A stretch of 64,000 nt of DNA from Cycas panzhihuaensis (GCA_023213395.1 CM041465.1:159533741-159597740), one strand, 5' to 3'; shown: positions 11,204-23,727, counted from the stretch's first letter. Notes: a model not told the origin generated them from the letters alone. Made by a program: numbers and translations.

Positions 11204-12646
11204 ATGGCAATGGATCAAAATCCTCAAAACCAGAACTAGTTCCCCAACCTGTCATTGGGGAAATCTTACCGCGATACTCTACAAACAGATGAAGAGGAAA
11301 CATTTATCCTAACACCAGTGATAGTGGATAACAAGGTTAGATTGAAAATCCCCCAAGCCCTTGTGGAGAAAACTGAAAAACTTTGGGAGAATTGCCTTGT
11401 TGGCAGATTCTCAAGACCTAGACCGGGTCTGGAGATTATTAGGAGTTGGACAAGGTCTAAATGGAAAATAGTAGGTAGCGTGGAAGTAATAGCCATGCCT
11501 AAGGGCTGCGTGCTATTCAAATTCTCTTCCTATGAAGACATGTCCAGTATCCTGCTAAGGGCCCCATGGATGTTCAGTAGGAAAGCCCTGTCCCTCAAAA
11601 AATGGCACAAAGACTTTGATCCCTCTATTCCCAAAATTAAACAAGCCCCTATATGGATCTAGCTGTCGGGTCTCCCACTGCACCATTGGAACCCTGAAGT
11701 TTTTAAAGGTATAGAAAAAGCAGCGGGTCCTCTTCTTACAATTGATTCTGTGACAAAGAATGGAAGCAGACTTATAAATGCGAGAATCTGTGCCTTAACA
11801 CGACTTGACAAACCCCTCCTGGAGGAAATATGGACGGATATGACGGATGGGAGTTGGGCGCAACTGTTGATTTATGAAATGGAGCACTTAAGATGCTCCA
11901 CCTGCAGAAACTTGGGGCATCTGCCCCAAAAATACCTGCGGGTGCAACTTATAAAGGTTGAGAATACAAAGGGGCCCTTAGAACCAAATCCCTAGGAAGA
12001 GAAGGAAAAAGGAAAAGGGGTGGTGTTGGAACATCCAGGTCATATGGAGGAAGTGGAGAGCCCTCCCGAGAACCTAGGCTTCAACCCTAATGAAGAGGAC
12101 ATGCTCCTAGAGGAAGGGGAGCAGGATACCCAGGTTCTTATGGTGCCGGGAAGCCCAGTAGGTGAGGATGAAATAGGGGTCCCTACCCCAGCTGGGGATG
12201 CCATTAAGGCGAGGATGGTACAGGGGTCCCAAACTTTCCTTCCAGATCCACAAGGGAAGCGGGATAAGAAGGTTGAGCAAGGACTGGGTTTGTCCCCGCC
12301 GATAGATGCTAAGGATATAGCAAGAGAATCTGTGAATCAGAGGCAGCTGTCTGGGGTTGAGGTGTCGGGGATGCCCATTTTGGAGGACCTAGGCATGCCA
12401 GACCTAGATCCATTACCACAACCGATTATGAAAAAGCAGCCAGATGTCAGAGCCGAGAAGGGGGTAGGGAGGCCACCGTTAAAATTACAAAGAGAGAAAG
12501 AAACGACTGCCTAGGTAGACCAGGGCAGCCGGAAAACCTTAAAAGAAGTTTTCCTAGAAGGGCCTGTCCGTAGATCCAGATCTGATGGTAGAGAGCCTTC
12601 GAAAGGAGAGCCTGCCGAAGTATGGAAGCAGAGGAAAAAAAGATGA
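11204..12646 (+). pseudogene. LINE ORF1 (DUF4283/zinc-knuckle RNA-binding protein)
   Basis: Start ATG at 11204 (MAMDQNPQNQN). One frame runs to TGA at 12644-12646, broken by TAG at 11237, 11660, 11993 and 12512; several stand where Gln is expected, for example WI-stop-LSGLPL for WIQLPGLPL. Residues about 20-150 form the DUF4283-like Gag domain (FTLTP-like start, WKIVGSVEVIAMPKGCVLFKF, APWMFSRKALSLKKW). A knuckle follows near 11900 (CSTCRNLGHLPQKY), with the last Cys changed to Tyr. The C-terminal third is acidic and Pro-rich, as in other plant LINE ORF1 proteins. The protein coats LINE RNA. Its stop overlaps the ORF2 start. Confidence 0.85.
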
Positions 12647-15600
12647 AACTAATATCGTGGAATATTAGGGGGCTCAATGACCCTTCAAAACTGAGGATTA
12701 TTAGGGATATGAGGAATAAATATCTCCCAGATGTGATATTCTTACAGGAAACAAAGCTAAGTAAGGAGAATGGCCTAAGGGTTAGGAACAAACTTTGGAA
12801 GAACGCTGAAGGTATTAAGATCAGCTATGCCCAAGGAGTTGGGGGATTAATGATCCTATGGAATCCTTTGACATGGTTGGGAGAAATCTTCATGGCTGAG
12901 GATTCCTTTATCTCGATCCAACTAATAAATAAAAGCAACAACCTTTCGCGGTTAGCCACAAACGTATATGCCCCAAATATCCAAGAGGCCAGGAAGAGGC
13001 TTCGGGACAGATTATTGGAGATCCACAGGGATTGCCAATAGCCATGGTTGCTAGCGGGAGATTTTAACTTGGCATTATCTCTAGGGGACAAGAGAGGTGG
13101 CACTGGTGGATGGACAACCAGTATGGGTGAGTTCAGTGACTTCCTTCAGTAGGGGGGTCTAGAGGATGTTAACCTCAGGGGTGCTTCCTTCACCTGGTCT
13201 AATAATCGCTTGGGGAATGATTTAATCCAAATTAAAATGGACAAGGTGCTGGTTAATTATGATTGGATGAGATGCTTTAATGACTTCACCCTCGAGGTGT
13301 TGCCAAGGATTAACTCTGATCATTCCCCCCTCCTGCTCCAATTTTCAGATCTAGACAAATTTATTGGGTCACCTTTCAGGTTTGAATTAATGTGGCTTCG
13401 GCACCCCGATCTTAGAAATAGGATTGAGGAATGGTGGAGAATCCAAATAAAAGGCCATGCAATGTACAGATTTTCAAAGAAGCTAGATTGGGTCAAAAGA
13501 TAAGTTAAGGCATGGAACAAGGATGTTTTCCAAAATATATATTGAGTAGAAGGATAAAACTATCTGTGTGCTGAAAGTAATAGAGGGCAGGATTGAGCAG
13601 ATGGGCAGATCCCCTGAGCTAGACAAGATAGAAAAGGAGCTAGTTGAGACCCTGGATGAAATCCTCACCAGAGAGGAAATCCATTGGAGACAAAAATCTA
13701 GGGCTCTCTGGCTGGCTGAAGGTGATAGGAATACAAAATTCTTCCATATGTCTACAGTTAAACACAGAGCAAGTAATAGAATTACTAGTCTTCAAAAGGA
13801 AGATGGCTCAGTTATCAATTCGTCTGAAGGTATGAAGGAGTTGGCCAGTGAATATTTCAAGGACTTATTCACTGAGCCGCAGGACGACGACACGGATAAA
13901 AGGAAGGACTTCCTAAACAATATCCCTAGACTGGTATATGAAGCTCAAAATGCTCAATTGACAGCTCCGTTCACATTGGACGAAGTCAAGGCGGCTCTCT
14001 TTGGCATGAAGAAAGATAAAGCTCCAGGCCCTGATGGATTCCCTCTGGGTTTCTTTTAGGAGTTTTGGGATATTATTAAAGGAGACTATATGGAAGCTAT
14101 GCAAGAGTTCTATGAAAATAAAAAGATGCTACAGGAATGGTAGACTACATTCCTTATTCTCATTCCTAAAAATGTTGGAGCGAAGAGGATGGAAGAGTTT
14201 CACCCCATTAGCCTTCGTAATGTTAAATACAAGATCATAACTAAGGTTTTAGTCAACAGACTAAAAAGAATTATGCCAAACATCATATCTCATAATCAGG
14301 ATGGCTTCCTTCAAGGTAGACAGATTTATGATGGATATATTGTAGTCCACGAAACAATCCACTCGGCCATAGAAATGAAGGAGCATGTGATGCTCATCAA
14401 AATTGATCTTATGAAGGCCTTTGATAGGGTCTCCTGGAAGTGCCTGCTAGATTGCCTAGAAGCATTCGGCTTTGGGGAATTATTGTGGTCTTGGATAAAG
14501 TTGTGCATTGGCAACCCGCATTTCTCAGTTATTATTAATGGTTCATCTTCTAGTTTCTTTCTTAGTTATAGGGGGCTGAGACAAGGGGACCCCCTCTCTC
14601 CCTTCTTATTCATCACAATGGCTGAGATGTTGGGTAGAACCCTCGAGTCTGAAAGGAGGCTAGGTCTCCTAAATGGCATTAAGTTGACGACGGGGTTGGA
14701 TAATGTGGTCCACCATCAGTTCGTAGATGACAATATCTTATTAGGGAAGGCAGTCGTAAGGGAGGCTTCCAGATTTAAAGAGATTTTGGGTCACTTTGAA
14801 AAAGCCACTAACCAGAAGATTAGCCTGAAGAAAAGTAATGTCTTTTTCATAAACACCCCAGGCTATATCCAAGGTAGGATCAGTAGAATTCTAGAGACGG
14901 ATATTAAAAAGCCTCCTACAATTTACCTCAGCTTGCCGCTCTTTGTTGGAAAGATGTCTAAAGATATGTGGAACCCTCTTATCGATAGAATGCAAAGTAA
15001 GCTAACAGGTTGGAAAGGTGCCCTCTTAAGCTCAGCTGAAAAACTTTAGCTTATTGCCTCTACGCTTCAGAGCATCCCAGTTTTTTGGATGTCCATCTTT
15101 AGGGTTCCACCTGGAATCTCAGATGCCATTGAATCTATACAGAAGAGATTCCTTTGGTCTGGGTTAAAAAGTAAGGACAGGATTCATCTGGTGAGTTGGA
15201 GCAAAGTTTGCACTCCAAAATGGGCCAGTGGTCTCAATCTGAGAAGGCTTTCTCCTTTCAACATCGCTCTTGAGGTAAAGCTAGGGTGGCGATTACTCAA
15301 AGGTGGAGAGAGACTATGGGAAAAGATACTATCTAGAAAATATATCTAGGGGGGCTCTCTCTTGGATAATAACGCTTCATCGGCTGGCTCTACTGTTTAG
15401 AGGAGTATCCTCAAAGCATGGAAAGCTATCAGGAATGGCTTAAAATGGAGACTGGGTGATGGCAACTCCATCATATTTTGGGAAGATGTGTGGTGTTGTG
15501 ACAAGGCCCTAAAGGAATTCCCAGACCTGGCGCCTATAATGGGCCCTTGCGTCAGGCTATATGGCAAGCAGGTAAAAGATTATTGGACTGGGAGAGAAGA

Positions 15601-16835
15601 AAGTAGGGTCTGGAAGAATTTCAAGGATATCCAAGGGGAAGGAAGCCTATAGGAGGGTCTTAATAAGATCAAAAGGATATTAGGCAAGAGCTACATCCCT
15701 AGAACGCCTTCGATGGATTCAATTATGTGGCCATTCAGTTCGATTGGCGAGTACACTGTCCACAGGGTTACCACTACTTATGCATAAAAAGAGGAGACCA
15801 GAGAAACCCAATTCTAGAGGGAGTTTGGAGGCTCCCTCTCATCCCCAAGATAGCTCTCTTTTGGTGGACTTGCCTAATAAACAAAATTCTTACTATGGAT
15901 AACCTCCAAAAGAGAGGCTTTTTGTTGGTGAGCATATGTGTTTTATGTTACAGAGAGGAGGAGTCTATCGATCACATCTTCCTTGAGTGCCCTTTTATAA
16001 GGGAAGTATGGAGGATGCTGCTTGAGAAATTGGAGGTGTGTTAGACATTCTCACAAAGGATAGTTGATCTTTGGCTTGCTTGGCAAAGTCCATTTAGAAG
16101 TAAAATTCTGAGCTACATCTGGAAGAGTGCACTCCTGATTTTGGCGTGGAACATTTGGAAAGAGAGGAACCGAAGGACTTTTCAGGGGAATCAGAGGGAC
16201 AAGGTAGCCACCTTCGACAAAATCTGTCCGGACATCAGAGAAAACATTGGAAACATTAAAGAGAATCACACAACCCTAACAGAGAACAGGATTCTACTCA
16301 AATGGGGCATAGAGCTTGAATTCGTGGCAGCGAAGCCCAGAAGTACCAGCTGGATGCCTTTGGAGGAGCCCTGGATCAAAATCAACTTTGATGGGGCAGC
16401 TAAAGGGAACCCCGAGAAGGCTGGGAGGGGAACCCTGAGGGACGAGAAAGCTACCCTCATTTGGGCCTTTGCGAATTACTACGACCACCAAACGAATCAC
16501 TACGCAGAAATGCATGCCATGCTTAAAGCACTAGACTTAGCTCTCGAAGGGGACTTCCAATGTTTGGTGATTGAAGGGGACTTAGAGGTAGTTTTAAATA
16601 TGCTAAAAGGGGTGGCCCTCCCGGATTGGAGGTTCTAGGCAATAATCAAAGATGCCAAGGAGATTATTGAGAGTTTGGCTGAGTCTGTATAAGACACACC
16701 TTGAGAGAAGAGAACAAGGTAGCCGATTTTTTGGCAAACTGGGGGGTGAGGAACAAAAAGGGTCAAGTGTGGAGGTGTGATTTTCCTAGGGACCTGTTGG
16801 TTCTGGTTGTGAAGGATATGGTCTCTAGTAGCTAG
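12643..16835 (+). pseudogene. LINE ORF2: endonuclease, reverse transcriptase, RNase H
   Basis: Start ATG at 12643 (MKLISWNIRGLND), or 12622 in the same frame. Domains in order: APE-type endonuclease (12643 to about 13330) with QETK, GDFN near 13067 and SDH near 13315, so its catalytic set is still readable; RT (about 13980-14900) with KAPGPDGFP, GFLQGRQI, IDLMKAFDRVSW, GLRQGDPLSP and FVDD at 14720-14731; zf-RVT region (about 15820-16020) with CVLCYREEESIDHIFLECPF; RNase H (about 16370-16740) with INFDGAAKGNP and KVADFLAN. It nicks DNA and copies the RNA at the nick. TAG stops lie at 13039, 13150, 14057, 14141, 15047, 15347, 15398, 15650, 16042 and 16636, TAA at 13501, and frameshifts near 13550, 15790 and 16690. 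Confidence 0.9.
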
Positions 16836-16976
16836 CCGTGGGGCCTAGCTTAATAGATCTCTTGCCTAAACCATGGGGTTGTCATGGTTAACTCTGTTTT
16901 GGTAACTTAAAAGCTCCCTGATGTAAAAGGTTGTGGGATCCTAATTCAAACCCACTCTAATTCAATTTTATTTTAT

Positions 16977-16985
16977 AAAAAAAAA
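16977..16985 (+). other. LINE 3' A tail
   Basis: Nine A residues following TTTTAT mark the 3' end of the LINE. The tail is short, as expected of an old copy. Confidence 0.6.
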
Positions 16986-17348
16986 GATGGTGTATGAGCA
17001 ATCAAATAGGTCTATGGTTTAATGAGTGACACTATGAGGCTAATGAAATTAGTCACCAATGGACCTATGGAAAAGTTAATGATATATAAGATCAAGCAGA
17101 GTTTGGCAGTTCAATGAATAACCCAATAAAACTTATAAATAAATTACTAATAAACTCATCAATATGTTGAGAACACATGAGAGAGTATTTCTTTTTTTCT
17201 TACCTCTCTTTTCTCTCTTTTTTTTTTTAATTTTTTTTTCTTTTGATATGGTTGATTTATTTTAAACTTCTTATTTATATATGCTCTAATTAAATGTTTC
17301 TATTTTATGTAGATATTGAGATAATAAATGAGATTATTGTGAGGTATG
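16986..17348. other. Spacer between LINE and copia element C
   Basis: The first 85 bp resemble the sequence just before the LINE (about 10475-10560) and are treated as a flanking repeat. The rest is AT- and T-rich (17190-17245) with no gene. Confidence 0.5.
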
Positions 17349-17715
17349 TGTTGGGATAATGCCTAATTAGCAGTTGCACATGAGCACCTTAGGCCCCTCA
17401 ATGCCACCTTGAGCCTCCTTAGGTCACTTCAGGCCACCTAGCATCGTTAAATAACCACCTGCAACTGACAAAGAGTCGCCACAGTCATCTTAAGTAAGAT
17501 ATTCAATTATTTGTTTAATATTTTAATATTTTTTGAATTCTAAATGTTGGTCAAGTTAAGGCACTTGCTGCCTCCCCAAAATTGTCTATATATAGGTGGG
17601 GAATACCTACTTAGTGTTTTTTAACACTACCATTTATATTTCAAAAATTATTTTGCACTTCAAAGATGATGTATACTCATTTGTAATCCTCCTACTCTAT
17701 TCCTCAAAGCCAACA
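17349..17715 (+). repeat. 5' LTR of element C
   Basis: 367 bp from TGTTGGGATAATGCC to AAAGCCAACA, paired with 41654-42021. It includes a TATA-like CTATATATAGG near 17586. It is followed by TTTGGTATTGTAGTG, a worn initiator-Met primer site. Confidence 0.9.
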
Positions 17716-18408
17716 TTTGGTATTGTAGTGTGTTTAGTTGGGGTTTGAAAGATTCACGATAGTTTTACAGTAATAATTTTGGTATGTGTATGATATTTCA
17801 ATTTATTAAATCATCGACATTATTAAAACTTTAGAATATTATATAAATTCATTTATATTTCATTTTGGAACTAAATGTAGTCAATTTAGAACTCGTGATT
17901 GTGGCTCATACACTGATCAGAATAGTATCATATGATTACTCATTTTGATCATATTCAGGTTCTCTAGCCACTAGAAAAAATTACACTTGATTGTGTCGCT
18001 TCTGCTAGGAGAAATCTCGCTAGAAGTTGCAACCTTCCATTCATGGTCTATTTCACTCCAGTGCTTCATTCTGAGCCTATAAGTAGCCATTTGGCATGAA
18101 ATTTCACTAGTGTCTTGCTATCTAGCATACCCAGATACTCCTAAAATTTGGTAAGAAATGGTTCCCTCTGTGGAAAGTTTGAATCAACTGAGTCTCCTCA
18201 TCTAGTTTATTCACAGTTTTCATTGATATTTTTGATTTATACAAAGTATTTTTTCAAATTTTTTTGTAGGATTAAGTCTACACTCCTTGGGTGCCCCCTA
18301 TGAAGTCACTCATGTGGAGAACAATGATAAAATCAAGCTTTCTTTACTGTATAGCCTCTCTCTGTTTGTTGTTCTCTTTACTCTTGGCTCACGTCCTCCA
18401 TTTTTTCA

Positions 18409-18441
<33 letters not shown>

Positions 18442-20951
18442 CTATAATACATATATTTATCTTTATTTTCTTTTATTGATTCTGTGTTTGATCTATATGG
18501 AGGACTATGGAACCCCTCTCTACATTTGAGGATCGATAGTGTTGATTGATTTCATCCATGTTTAAGCTATATGTTCTCCCCTGGAGTTACCATTCATTTT
18601 ACTTCATTATTATATATATATATATATAATACATATATTAAGCTCATTCTTTGTTAATTTTTTGATTGATCATCATCTATGATCCTTAGTGCCCCTCTCT
18701 ACATCTAAAAATCGAAGAGATTCAATCATTTCACGATCATTTTTACACATGGAATTTGCCTTTATTCTTCACATGGAAATTGCATGTGTAACAACGTCTT
18801 TTTAAAAATCAATTTTTTATATACTTTGATTTACGTTTATTTGCTAAAGTTCATAAAAATTTAATTGATTTTGATATCTTTTTAAATCTAATCAGTTTTA
18901 AAGAGTGTGAGCCCCTGATCCTTTTAGAGCACGTGATCATGCTATTTTACCTTGTTAAGGGGTGAACATCAATATTTACAAGTTATTTTTTACTTCTTTT
19001 GATTTTTAAGGATATTAAGCATATTGTATAAGCTTTGGGTTCCACAACCCCCCCTTGGGACTAAGTCGATGGCTTCATTGACTCCCATATAACCAGCAAC
19101 CCAATCTAAAGGGGCTTATCTCATTTTCATTTTAAATTTTTTATTTTGTTAATACTTAAAGAGGACCTTTCTCTCTCTTTAGTGTAACTTTCTCCTAGAG
19201 TATCTAATTTCAATGAAACTAGTCTTGTGGGAATTGTATTTTAGAGATCTTTAGGGTGGTATCATCTCTTGGGATTTGAGACCATTTCAGTTGTGTTTTA
19301 ATTAACCAAAGTGACCACTTTTTTCAGTACTTATTTCACTAGCCTTGAATAGGTCTATTCACCATTTTCACAATATCTTGATCATTTTAGCTCTGATTTC
19401 AAAACTATAAGAACCATCAAAAAGATGTTTTAGAGCTCTTCATGTTGGAATTAGTCTCATCTTGTTTTGACATCATTTTGTAGGACTTTAAAGATACTCA
19501 AGTTAAGCCTCCAATTTAGCCTTAAACAAGGCCATTTAGTAATATTTTTTAGAATTTTTTCATTTACATTAATTCTACTTGAGTATAATCTATTGTTAAT
19601 CAATTTCTTAGAGTTATTTATTGATTTTTCATATAGATTATAAGCTATTTATAACTACTTATATCATCATTTTAGCTTCATAAGCATTAAAAAGCTTAAG
19701 TAGAGCAATACAATAAATGGGTACCATTTACCTTGACTTTTATTTTATTCTCTATATTATCATTTAAATATAGACTATTTTCTTAGCACTTCAGATAATT
19801 TCAAGTATAGTTTCTTCTCAAAATTGTAAGATTCACCTAGTTTATTTCCATTCTTATAAAGAAACCCTTTGGCACTCAAATTATAATATCACTATCTTAG
19901 AACATTAAGTGGCATATTAGTCAAGCAGTTACTTTATTGTTTATCAAAAGCCTTTATTTGTTCTTCAACTTAAAATTTGTGAAAGCATAGTTACAAGGTT
20001 CATTGATTATTTTTATTTCAAGGTTCATTTATATATTCCAAAAGATTAAGGATTTCATTATTTTAGTACATCACTTTAGATAAGTGCATATATTTTTTTA
20101 CTTTATTTCTACAAGAGCATCTCAATTTAAGAATATTAGATTACATACTAGCATTTGTTTTTGGTTAATTAAAAGAAGAAGAGCATCTTGATTCTTTTAT
20201 TTATTTATATTGTGACTTGATATAAAAAGTTTTTTATCATACTTTCATTTGAGATATATTTATTATCTTACTTAAAAATCTATTTTGTTTTATTTCACTT
20301 CTTAAATAAAAGGAATCCTAGAGAGATTAAGAAAGACCACATTTAATTAAAATTTATTTTCACACTAAGAAAGATAATTTCCTAAATTAACCTCATCTTT
20401 TCCAGCGTTGCAAGGGGAACAGTTAGGACCCCTGAAGTTACCACCGTGCACATTCCAATTAGCTTACTCATATTGGATGAGGAAAGTTATTAGCTATAAG
20501 GTGTATTAGGTGGCAGGCTAAAGTGGAGAACCAGTCTTTATTGGAGTTCAGAGACCAAGTCTAAACCTGGAGAGGGTGAGTGCCTTGATTAGTTAAACCT
20601 TCACTGTTAGATTTATCGCTAGGTATAAGTCTAGTGTAGGTGGACCAACAATTCAAGGAGGTATAACAACCTTTGAAGTAGCCCATGTACTAAGGTATGT
20701 TAAGCCTAGAGCTCAAATACTAGTATATTGGGTCTTTATTTTTCCATTTATAAGCATATACTACTAGACATAATAGCAACTAAAGGTTTCCCTTAGAGGC
20801 CCTTAAACTTAGAGCCTAGAAGCCTTATTAGGGACTAGGAAACTTGCAAAACCTTAGGTAAAACTTTAAACATCACTTCTTGGGTTATTTTTCAAAATCA
20901 AACCTTTGAAAGCCTTACTTTATCTATAGTTTTTAAAACTTTATCTAAGAG
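17716..20951 (+). other. Long untranslated leader of element C
   Basis: About 3.2 kb between the primer site and gag without a supported gene. It contains (TA)n runs near 18414-18440 and 18611-18629. A structured, GC-richer block at about 20400-20620 is unidentified. Two small open frames at 18287-18529 run through the TA repeat and are not credible. It could be a true long leader or include unrecognised old insertions. Confidence 0.55.
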
Positions 20952-21940
20952 ATGGCATCAAACTTTGGAAACATGATAATCCCCAAATTTGATGTTAATA
21001 ATTTTCTAAACTAGAGTAGAAGGATGAGACCCATCCTCATTACTAATAACATGTGGGAGATTGTGAGAACAAGTTACAATGAGTTAGGCCAGAATACCAC
21101 CAACATTGAAAAAATAGCTTATAAAGAAAATATTAAAAAGGACAATAAAGCTCTTGTCCTTATATTCTATGCATTAGAAGATCATATTTTCCCACGAGTT
21201 AGTGAATCAACTAAGTTAAAAGAAGTATGTGATACCCTACAGTTAATTTATGAAGGAGCTACATCATCTAAACTTCAAAACCTAAGAAGCAAATTTGAAA
21301 ACTTGTGGATTATGCCAACAGAATCTGTGATAGAATTCACAACTAAGGTCTAAGACATAATAAACCAGATGAGATCACTTGGAGATACATTAATAGAGCA
21401 AAGAGTAGTGGAAAGAATATTGAGATGTGCAGGTTCCATAAGAAGGTTTGAAATGGTAGCGATAATCATATGGGTTTCTAAAGATCTAAGCACTCTTAAG
21501 GTGGAACAACTAAGTGCCATGTTGATGTCAGTCTAGGAACAACAAAATACAAATGAATCCCTTGAGCATGCATTTACTACAAAGATTAGAGTTCAATCTC
21601 ATTCTTAAGTGGGTATATCAAAATCTAGAGAATCACCTCCCAAGAGAAGAGATAGAAATCTTAGAAGGGATTTGTGATAAGATCCACCAAAATATCAAGC
21701 TCCTCATCAAAGGAGACAAGGAGAAAATCAGTGAAATGTTAATCTTCCTAGGCATCCAAATCAGGAGAAATGACCTAAGGCACATTCATGTTGCCCCAAT
21801 TACTAAGAAAATATTTAAGCTACAAGGTCAAATCAAGATTATTATGATAATAGACAAAGGGAAAATTAAGCCCCCCATTATAAAGAAAGGGGGAGACCAT
21901 CCCACATTAAAAGAACTCATCCATGAAGTCAAAGTCTAAG
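20952..21940 (+). pseudogene. Copia Gag, element C
   Basis: ATG at 20952 begins MASNFGNMIIPKFDVNNF, followed by a TAG at 21012 where a Trp is usual (F-x-NW). The body 21024-21353 (109 open codons) is UBN2-like: KKDNKALVLIFYALEDH, TLQLIYEGATSSKLQNL. Downstream to about 21940 the frame is fragmented; 21553-21939 is open but reads only partly as Gag C-terminus (Lys-rich). A CCHC knuckle was not located. It is the nucleocapsid precursor of the element and is non-functional. Confidence 0.75.
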
Positions 21941-22089
21941 CTATGGGAGAAGTAAGACCCTATACTACTCCCGTTATCATCGTAGTGGTTACACGGAAGA
22001 CAAATATTTTTCAAAATATGGACCACCTACCAAAAGTAGTGCAAATACCACAATAGAGATAAGGGATAATAATAGACTTTTCCTATTCA

Positions 22090-23271
22090 ATTTTAGTGCC
22101 AAAGAAGAAGAAGATAATAGTTTGTATATTGATTCAAGTTGCTCCACCTACATGACTCATAAGGAGCATTTATTCCATACCTTAGATAAAAGTAAAAGAG
22201 ATTCAATAATGTTTGGAGATTATATATCCCATAAATTAGTTAGTAGAGGCAATATAGCTCTCATGACAGATATATAAGAATATAAACACCTCGATAATGT
22301 ATTGTATGTTCCTACCTTAAAGAAAAACCTATTATCAGTACAATAGATAATGGGTCTGGATTATAAGATCATATTTGATAATGGTGAATGTACAATCAAA
22401 GATAAGAAGAGAAACAAAGCAAATATTGCAAAATGCAAAATGACCAAAGATAGGCTTTTCAAACTTGTCCTTACTCTATTAGATACATATGCCTTAAGAA
22501 CTAGAACTAAATTAGATAGTGACTTATGGCATAGGAGATTTGGACACCTCAACTATAGTAGTTTGGTATTAATAAAAAGAATAGACATGGTTAATGGGTT
22601 GCCTAACATTGAAGTGGACAAAATCATATGTAAGGGATGCCTACTTGGTAAACAACATAGAGAAAGTTTTCTAGATTTTAGTTATTAGGAAACTAATCTA
22701 CTTCAACTAGTCTATACAGATATCTGTGGCCCTATGCATGTCCCCTTATTAGTAGGTACACATTATTTCATCACATTCATTGATGACTACACTAGGAAGA
22801 TATGGGTATTCTTCCTTAAATTCAAATTGGATACCTTTTAATACTTTGTTGACTTCAAAACCTTTGTGGAGCAACAAAGTGGGTATAAAATTCTCTCTTT
22901 AGGGTTTAACAATGGGGCAGAATTCATCTCCAATGAATTTAAAGTATATTATATGCATCATAGGATTAGAAAGCAACTCACCAATCCCTACATCCTACAA
23001 CAAAATGATGTAGTTGAAAGGAAAAATCACACCATTGTAGAAATGGTAAGGTTCATGTTGAAGGATAAAAACTTGAGCCATGAGTTTTGGATGGAAACAG
23101 TCCATACATCTATTTATCTCCTCAATAGGTGTGCCATTAAAGCTCTAAGGTGGAAAACACCTAAAGAATCTTAGAAAGGCTACAAGCCAAACATACATCA
23201 TTTAAGAGTTTTTTGGTGCCTAACCTATGCACATTTTTCTACTCAAAGGAGATCTAAATTAGATGACCATA
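22090..23271 (+). pseudogene. Copia protease and integrase, element C (N-terminal part of Pol)
   Basis: Protease remnant near 22118 (LYIDSSCSTYMTH; DSGAS expected). The pre-integrase HHCC zinc domain is at about 22520-22670 (LWHRRFGHLNYSS ... CKGCLLGKQHRESF). Integrase core 22690-23170: TDICGP, FIDDYTRK, then FNNGAEF where family members have SDNGGEF, so the second catalytic Asp is Asn, and NDVVERKNH with the catalytic Glu. Stops: 22276 TAA, 22345 TAG, 22686 TAG, 22838 TAA, 23172 TAG. The frame runs into KLDDHS at 23271, where element D is inserted, and resumes at 39733. Confidence 0.9.
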
Positions 23272-23276
23272 GTATC

Positions 23277-23727
23277 TTACAGAATAGGTATCATGCACAA
23301 TGTCACATGATCAAGAAGACATAAAATCATAAATAAACAGGCATTGCATACGTACACAAGTTTTTGCAGGTGGAAAACCTTTTCTAGGGAAGAAAAACCA
23401 CCTCCTAAGCTATAATTTTATTAATATCAGAAACTATACAAAGACCTTAAAAAATACCCTCTAAAAACATCAAACTAGCCTTTAAAATAGGCTTTAGACA
23501 ACCTCCTAGATTCTTGGAACCCCCTCCTTGAATCTAGAAGAGGGTATTAATAATAAGAAAGGTTCGTTGAAATGGATAGTTGCACATTTCAACGACCTTT
23601 CATATAATAATTAAATAATGACATAAACTATTAACTTTAAACCTTTGAATCACTTAAATATTTATTTACACATGTGACATAAATATAATATAATAATAAT
23701 ATAAAACTAACATTAATAATCTTAACA
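23277..23727 (-). repeat. 3' LTR of element D
   Basis: Starts TTACAGAATAGG (TG mutated to TT; the partner has TGACAG) and ends CTTAACA. It carries the copia LTR motif seen in the solo LTR at 8461-8742, in reverse orientation. Confidence 0.92.

Larger units (their letters stand above)
10575..16985 (+). mobile_element. L1-type LINE, nearly full length, decayed
   Basis: A 6.4-kb block, richer in GC than its flanks, with an ORF1 (DUF4283-type domain plus a damaged CCHC knuckle), an ORF2 (endonuclease, RT, zinc-binding zf-RVT type, RNase H) and a short terminal A run at 16977-16985. This is the architecture of plant L1 LINEs. The 5' boundary is estimated from the change in base composition. A clear target-site duplication was not found. 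Fourteen of fifteen in-frame stops are TAG. Confidence 0.9.

Noticed and set aside
16960-17000. LINE target-site duplication
   Set aside because: No convincing 5-20 bp match between the sequence after the A tail and that before 10575; only the diverged 80-bp repeat is found.
17344-17348. GTATG/TCATG as target duplication of element C
   Set aside because: Only three of five bases agree, so it is not used as evidence; the element is supported by its LTRs and gene order.
18287-18529. 80-codon frame
   Set aside because: Runs through a TA repeat in the leader of element C; no homology.
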